Below, piece after piece: positions 59,725 to 64,000 of a stretch of DNA of 64,000 nucleotides. The translations under genes were made by a program, and so were the position numbers. The notes beneath the pieces are model-generated. The model did no database searches. It saw only the letters and a list, made by a program, of their open reading frames with translations, and had not been told where the DNA came from. Numbering within the stretch: the first letter of the stretch is position 1; each line of letters opens with the position of its first letter. Location: the NCBI RefSeq assembly GCF_039522025.1, contig NZ_BAAADB010000012.1, positions 62,001 through 126,000 on the forward strand, read 5' to 3'. This DNA is from Deinococcus depolymerans. Its GTDB lineage: Bacteria > Deinococcota > Deinococci > Deinococcales > Deinococcaceae.

Positions 59725-60050
59725 GCCGGGCCGCCGATGACGCCACGGACAGCGCGGGTGAAGCGTTCGTATTTTTCGCGCTGGGCTTTCAGTTCGGCTT
59801 TTCCGGTGGGGGTGAGGGTGTAGACCTTGACGGGGCTGCCGCCGCGTGGGAGGGTCTGGAATTCGCCGCGGATGAAGTTCTGTTTTTCGAGGCGGTGCAG
59901 GGCGGGGTAGAGGGTGCCTTCGCGCAGGGCGAAGTGGCCGTCGGTGGCGGCCTGGACGTCGGCGATGATCTGGCCGCCGTAGCGGGGGCCGGTTTCGAGG
60001 GTGGCGAGGAGGAGGAGGTCGAGGTGACCTTTGAGCTGCTGGGCGTCCAT
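59721..60050 (-). CDS. PadR-family transcriptional regulator
   Basis: A 109-residue protein. The winged helix (LLLLATLETGPRYGGQIIADV) and wing (GTLYPALHRLEKQNFI) define PadR. Start 60,050 has an SD (AAGGAG). Two aggggcatcg repeats (60103-60112, 60120-60129) upstream are candidate operators. It probably controls itself and the membrane protein. Confidence 0.85.
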   Translation of the reverse strand: MDAQQLKGHLDLLLLATLETGPRYGGQIIADVQAATDGHFALREGTLYPALHRLEKQNFIRGEFQTLPRGGSPVKVYTLTPTGKAELKAQREKYERFTRAVRGVIGGPA

Positions 60051-60102
60051 GGGGCTCCTTCCGGGGTCACGCGCGGTGACCTCGCTTGGCGATGCTGGTG
60101 GT

Positions 60103-60129
60103 AGGGGCATCGTAAAGCGAGGGGCATCG
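60103..60129. promoter_or_regulatory. Direct repeat upstream of the PadR gene
   Basis: AGGGGCATCG twice, 17 bp apart; possible operator. Confidence 0.35.
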
Positions 60130-60149
60130 GAATGCAAGGGCGAGTGTGG

Positions 60150-60404
60150 TCAGCGGCTCGCCTGCACCTGAAACACCCAGGCGCGTACGCCGTTCGGCAC
60201 CGGCAGGGGCGGCACCTGGCCGGCCCAGCGGCTCGCCACCAGCGTCAACTCCGGCTGAGCGGGGGAGAGCAGCAACTCCGCGCCCAGAAACCCCGGACAC
60301 TGCGGCAGCGCGTCCAGGAAGGCGTGCAGGGCGGCGCGGGCCGCCTCGCCCTTCCCCTCGGCGTAGTGGACGCAGGCGGCCGGAACGCGGTCCCGGGCGG
60401 GCAT
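60150..60404 (-). CDS. Small ABM-like monooxygenase-fold protein
   Basis: An 84-residue protein. YAEGKGEAARAALHAFLDAL, FLGAELLLSPAQPELTLVAS and the C-terminal beta strand follow the antibiotic-biosynthesis-monooxygenase fold (ferredoxin-like). Overlaps the peptidase gene by one base. Role unknown. Confidence 0.55.
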   Translation of the reverse strand: MPARDRVPAACVHYAEGKGEAARAALHAFLDALPQCPGFLGAELLLSPAQPELTLVASRWAGQVPPLPVPNGVRAWVFQVQASR

Positions 60405-61249
60405 CAGTACAGACTCAGGGGATCGCGCGGATCCCAGCGCAGGTACGTGCCGAAATGCAGGTGTGGCCCCGTGCTGCGCCCCGTGTTCCCGACCCGCCCG
60501 ACCGGCTGACCCCGCACGACCAGCTCGCCCTTCTGCACGAGGTTGGCGCTCAGGTGCGCGTACCGGGTGATCCAGCCGTCCGGGTGTTCCAGCACGACCG
60601 TCCAGCCCCAGCCCCGGTCGAAGTCCGGGCGGGATTCCAGCACGCGGCCCGAACGGGCGGCGCGGACCGGCGTGCCGACCGGCGCGACGATATCCACGCC
60701 CAGGTGATCCTCACGCACGCCGTCCAGCACCCGCGGCCCGTACCCGCTGCTGACCCCGTGATACCCCGCGACCGGCCACAGCCACCCGCCGGAACTGCCG
60801 GACGAACTGGCAGCGCGGACCGTGGCCCCGCCACGCCGGACTGCCGGGGCCGCAGCGGGCGCCGCGCTGCGACCGGGAATGGTCAGGCGCGCCCCGGTCC
60901 ACAGGGCCTTCCCGTCCCGGTAGGCAGGGTTGGCGCTGAGCAGGGCGCCCAGGCTCAGGCCGTACCGGGCGGCAATCACGGACAGGTTCTCACCGTTTTT
61001 CACGGTGTGCGTCCCGGCGGGCAGCGTCCGGTCCGGGAGGGTCAGTACCCACCCGGCCTGCACCTGATCCGTGCCGCGCAACCGGGCGTTCACCGCGCGG
61101 ATCTGCGCGGCACTGACCCCGGCGCGCGCCGCGATGCCACTCAGGGTGTCGCCCGGCTGCACCCGGTACGACGAAGCGTCCGCTGTTGCCACCAGCAGCG
61201 CCAGCAGCGCCGCGCACACCCGACCTGTTCCGCTCACGCCGCGCAGCAT
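60404..61249 (-). CDS. LysM-M23 peptidase (cell-wall hydrolase)
   Basis: A 281-residue secreted protein: signal (VCAALLALLVATADA), two LysM domains (SYRVQPGDTLSGIAARAG; HTVKNGENLSVIAARYG), then an M23 domain with the metal motifs HLGVD and HLHFG. It cuts peptidoglycan cross-links. Confidence 0.9.
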   Translation of the reverse strand: MLRGVSGTGRVCAALLALLVATADASSYRVQPGDTLSGIAARAGVSAAQIRAVNARLRGTDQVQAGWVLTLPDRTLPAGTHTVKNGENLSVIAARYGLSLGALLSANPAYRDGKALWTGARLTIPGRSAAPAAAPAVRRGGATVRAASSSGSSGGWLWPVAGYHGVSSGYGPRVLDGVREDHLGVDIVAPVGTPVRAARSGRVLESRPDFDRGWGWTVVLEHPDGWITRYAHLSANLVQKGELVVRGQPVGRVGNTGRSTGPHLHFGTYLRWDPRDPLSLY

Positions 61250-61310
61250 AGCGCTGCACCCGCCGGCGCCGCTGCCAGGAACCCCTCACCGGGAAGGTCT
61301 CGGTCCCCTC

Positions 61311-61413
61311 CGGACTCCGCCCGAACGGAGAACAGAGACGGAACCCGGTTTTCTCCCACTCGCTTCGCTCGGCTTGAATGGCTTTGTAAGCCGTTCAAGC
61401 CGAGTCCGTATCA
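61311..61413 (-). repeat. Stop-anchored intergenic repeat, copy B
   Basis: Starts in the thioesterase stop (TGATACGGACTC) and shows the hairpin GGCTTGAA..TTCAAGCC, i.e. G-C pairs where copies C and D have A-T. Confidence 0.8.
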
Positions 61414-61875
61414 GGCACCGGTGGCGATCACGTTGCAGGTGCAGCGCGCCAGACTGGTCACGCGCCCCCGCTCGTCGCGGATCTCAATGGTCCAGACCAT
61501 CATGCTGCGCCCCCGGTACGCCAGGGCCGCCTCGCCCGTCACCCAGCCGTCCGTCACGCCGCGCACGTGCGTGCCGCTCAGGTCCACGCCGACCGCCACC
61601 TGCCGCGCCGGGTCCAGGTTCAGCCACGACCCCACGCTCGCCAGTTCCTCGGCCAGCGCGAGGTTCGCGCCGCCGTGCAGCCGCCCGGCCGGCTGGCGGT
61701 TTCCCTCGACCGGCATGCGGGCCACCAGCCGCTCGCGGCCTGCCTGCAGGAACTCGATGCCGATCCGCGCGCCCAGCGTGCCCTGCAGGGCGTTCATGCG
61801 GCCCGCCAGCGCCTCGGGCGTCAGCGTGTCGAGTTCATGCGCGGTGGGGAACAGCAGGTCCGGGTGCAGCGTCAT
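61411..61875 (-). CDS. Hotdog-fold thioesterase
   Basis: A 154-residue protein with the PaaI-type motif GRLHGGANLALAEELAS and hotdog core. TAGCAT lies 6 nt before ATG 61,875 (leaderless). It hydrolyses acyl-CoA thioesters; substrate unknown. Confidence 0.8.
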   Translation of the reverse strand: MTLHPDLLFPTAHELDTLTPEALAGRMNALQGTLGARIGIEFLQAGRERLVARMPVEGNRQPAGRLHGGANLALAEELASVGSWLNLDPARQVAVGVDLSGTHVRGVTDGWVTGEAALAYRGRSMMVWTIEIRDERGRVTSLARCTCNVIATGA

Positions 61876-61881
61876 GCCCGG

Positions 61882-61887
61882 ATGCTA
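61882..61887 (-). promoter_or_regulatory. Leaderless -10 of the thioesterase
   Basis: TAGCAT, 6 nt before ATG 61,875. Confidence 0.5.
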
Positions 61888-61985
61888 CCGCCCCCGGCCC
61901 GCGCCAGTGGGTCATGCGGCCTCCGAGCGAAGCGACCCGGACAGCTGCTCCGCAGGGTGGGAGCAGCAGCGGGCTGCCGGGCATG

Positions 61986-62125
61986 AAGTTGGAAACCCGG
62001 AACGGCACCGGGTCGTCAACTCCACGTCCGGAATCCGTTTCTCTCCTACTCTGCGGAGCAGCTCTACGAGTCGCATCCGCTCGGATTGAATGGCTTATAA
62101 AGCCATTCAATCGGAGTCCGTCTCA
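61986..62125 (-). repeat. Stop-anchored intergenic repeat, copy C
   Basis: Begins in the DUF2231 stop (TGAGACGGACTC). It keeps the ATTGAATGG/CCATTCAAT hairpin. In place of the AGATCGG/CCGATCT stem it has ACCCGG/CCGGGT (61995-62013) with the same 7-nt loop type. Confidence 0.8.
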
Positions 62126-62716
62126 GCCCTGCCGGTGCGCCAGCGTGCGGCCCACGCCCAGCCCGTGCCGGTACACCAGTTCGCCGCCCAGGAACCCGCC
62201 CGCGACCGCCACGCCCAGCGCCGCCCCAGACAGGGTCTTCCCCAGGCCGCGCCGCCCACGCCGCCGCGCCAGCAGCGACCCCACGTTCAGCAGGAACGCC
62301 GCCTCGTTCAGCGCCCCGTGAATCAGGCCGGTGCGCCGCGCCTGCCCACGCGTGTTCGACCAGTCGGCCCAGCCGGTCGCGATGGTCCCCACCGCGCCCA
62401 GCGTGCCCAGCAGCAGCGCCCGGTCCGCCGCCGCGTCGTTCGCACCCGGCGACCGCGCGGGCAGGTGATCGAGCGCCGCCGCGATCATCCACCCGCCCAG
62501 CGGCAGGTGCACCAGAATCGGGTGCAGCGGGTGCCCCAGCCACTCGCCGTGCAGGGCGTCCGTCACGCCGGGCGGCAGGGTCGCCTCCGCGCCGCGCAGC
62601 AGCGTCTGAAGCGTGTCGGCCACGCCTTCCAGCGCGTCGTGGTCACTGACGGCGTCCTCCATGACGTGGGCAGGCGGAACGTGGGCGGGTGGCCGGATCC
62701 GGTTCGGGTTCAGCAT
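62123..62716 (-). CDS. DUF2231 membrane protein
   Basis: A 197-residue integral membrane protein with the WLGHPLHPILVHLPLGGW signature (His residues) and about four TM helices. An AGGAGG lies before ATG 62,716. Function unknown. Confidence 0.75.
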   Translation of the reverse strand: MLNPNRIRPPAHVPPAHVMEDAVSDHDALEGVADTLQTLLRGAEATLPPGVTDALHGEWLGHPLHPILVHLPLGGWMIAAALDHLPARSPGANDAAADRALLLGTLGAVGTIATGWADWSNTRGQARRTGLIHGALNEAAFLLNVGSLLARRRGRRGLGKTLSGAALGVAVAGGFLGGELVYRHGLGVGRTLAHRQG

Positions 62717-62814
62717 GCAAGACCTCCTGTGAGGTCCTCACCGTAGGCCCGCCCCACCCCGCCGCGCGTGCGAGGCGACTTCAGGTTCGTTCATGCCCGC
62801 CCGGCCCCGGTGTC

Positions 62815-62975
62815 ATACGGACTGCCGTTTGTTTCGTTCACAGATCGGAACACCACCGATCTGTCAACTCCACGTCCGGAGGGGCGTTTCTCTCCTTCTC
62901 TGCGCAGCAGCTCTCCGAGTCGCATCCGCTCGGATTGAATGGGCCGCAAAGGCCATTCAATCGGAGTCCGTATCA
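62815..62975 (-). repeat. Stop-anchored intergenic repeat, copy D
   Basis: A 159-bp copy plus the G3E gene stop (TGATACGG). It is nearly identical to copy A in reverse orientation and has the stem ACAGATCGG/CCGATCTGT (62840-62864). Confidence 0.85.
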
Positions 62976-63944
62976 GTCCGGGATCAGGTCCGCCGGGTCC
63001 GGCGTCAGGCACGCCTCCCACGCCGCCTCGAACTCCGCGCGGTCCAGGCCCCGCCCGATCACCACCAGTTCGGACGTGCCGTCCCCGGCGTCCCAGGCGT
63101 CCGCCGTGAACAGGTCCCGCACCGCCTGGAACAGGATCCGCTGCGGGTACCCGAACAGGTCCAGGAACCCCTTGGCCCGCAGGACCTCCGCCGGGCGGGA
63201 CAGCAGGAACTCCGTCATGAACCGCTGCCAGCGGTACGGGTCCAGCGGCCGGTCCGCACGCAGCGTGAACGACTTCAGGCCCGGCGTGTGCGCCGCGCGG
63301 GCGTCCACGCCGTCCAGCACGCGCGGATCGAAGTCGTCGCGGGCCAGCAGGGCGTCCGCGTCCACCTGACCCCGCTCCACCCGTTTGATCTCCGCCAGCG
63401 GATTCACGCCGCGCAGCACGCCCTGCGCGTGATCCAGCAGCGCCGGGTCGGCGAGGTCGGTCTTGTTCAGCACGACCACGTTCGCGTACGCCAGCTGCCG
63501 CGCCGCCTCCGGATGCTCCCGCAGCGTCTGCAGGGCGTGCCGGGCGTCCACGACCGCCACCAGCGTCGTCACGCGGAACGCCGCGCGTACCGACCGTTCC
63601 AGCAGCGTCGTCAGGACCGGCGTCGGGTCCGCCACGCCACTCAACTCCACGATCACCGCGTCCGGCTTCTGCTCACGCATGGCAATCGTCACCAGCGCCC
63701 GCAGCAGATCATCCCGCCCCGTGCAGCACAGGCACCCGGCCGTCAGTTCCGTCACGTCGTCCTGCAGCCGCTCGATCAGGCTGCCATCCACGCCCTGCGC
63801 GCCGAACTCGTTCACGATCACACCCAGCCGGTGCGGCAACGACCGGATCAGGTGATTCACCAGCGTCGTCTTCCCCGCACCCAGAAACCCACCCACCACA
63901 ATCACCGGAATGCGTTCATCAGGGCGGTCAGCGGGCACAGTCAT
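62973..63944 (-). CDS. COG0523 (CobW/G3E) GTPase metallochaperone
   Basis: A 323-residue protein with Walker A GGFLGAGKTTL (18-28), the metal-binding CLCC, Walker B-like ELSGVADP and NKTD. A C-terminal CobW domain follows. Metal chaperone function is expected; the metal is not clear from sequence. A TATCCT box lies 7 nt before the ATG. Confidence 0.9.
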   Translation of the reverse strand: MTVPADRPDERIPVIVVGGFLGAGKTTLVNHLIRSLPHRLGVIVNEFGAQGVDGSLIERLQDDVTELTAGCLCCTGRDDLLRALVTIAMREQKPDAVIVELSGVADPTPVLTTLLERSVRAAFRVTTLVAVVDARHALQTLREHPEAARQLAYANVVVLNKTDLADPALLDHAQGVLRGVNPLAEIKRVERGQVDADALLARDDFDPRVLDGVDARAAHTPGLKSFTLRADRPLDPYRWQRFMTEFLLSRPAEVLRAKGFLDLFGYPQRILFQAVRDLFTADAWDAGDGTSELVVIGRGLDRAEFEAAWEACLTPDPADLIPD

Positions 63945-63951
63945 GCCGCGC

Positions 63952-63957
63952 AGGATA
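63952..63957 (-). promoter_or_regulatory. Leaderless-like -10 of the G3E gene
   Basis: TATCCT, 7 nt before ATG 63,944. Confidence 0.4.
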
Positions 63958-64000
63958 CGGGGTGATCGGCGCGGGAAATGGGACGGGGTAGCCCTGACGG

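Overview
The window looks like a high-GC Deinococcus chromosome carrying most of a temperate prophage. The genus call is an inference. It rests on a DdrA-type Rad52 homologue, a DdrO-like repressor paired with an IrrE/ImmA-type metallopeptidase, high GC, and several genes with a TANNNT box placed about 6 nt before the start codon, the leaderless geometry common in Deinococcus.

Bases 1 to about 52,095 are the right-hand part of the prophage; its left end and any lysis genes lie outside the window. On the minus strand, read from high to low coordinates, come: an early operon (Cro-like regulator, small proteins, DdrA/Rad52 annealing protein, HNH-AP2 endonuclease, O-like initiator with internal iterons, methyltransferase-ParB fusion, DnaQ-like exonuclease, RusA resolvase) ending at a terminator near 31,090; a tightly coupled six-gene cassette (ParB-like, cupin, PP-loop ATPase, class II glutaminase, DUF3440/IbrA-like PP-loop protein, IbrB/ParB-like) that may modify DNA; and the late genes (terminase, portal, protease/scaffold, capsid, connectors, tail tube, chaperones, a 2273-residue tape measure, tail tip and a collagen-like fibre). 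This is a siphovirus layout with a very long tail.

On the plus strand lie the lysogeny genes: the DdrO-like repressor and metallopeptidase (45.3-46.4 kb), an AT-rich Schlafen-AlbA/ATPase gene coupled through a 55-codon ORF to a large serine integrase (46.5-50.1 kb). Beyond the integrase is an AT-rich minus-strand pair (a DUF3800 protein and a BECR-toxin-like protein), probably cargo. Two small plus-strand genes (13.5 kb and 34.1 kb) look like morons.

The right attachment junction (about 52,095) cuts an endonuclease III (nth) gene. Only its C-terminal part, with the catalytic-Asp motif and the Fe-S cluster cysteines, is in the window, so lysogeny should inactivate this repair gene.

From 52.4 kb onward is host chromosome: a P-loop kinase, a LURP-one-like protein, fmt-def, a TPR protein, surE, a PadR regulator with a membrane partner, a LysM/M23 peptidase, a thioesterase, a DUF2231 membrane protein and a COG0523 GTPase. 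Four copies of an intergenic repeat are each anchored in the stop codon of an adjacent gene and carry covarying hairpins.
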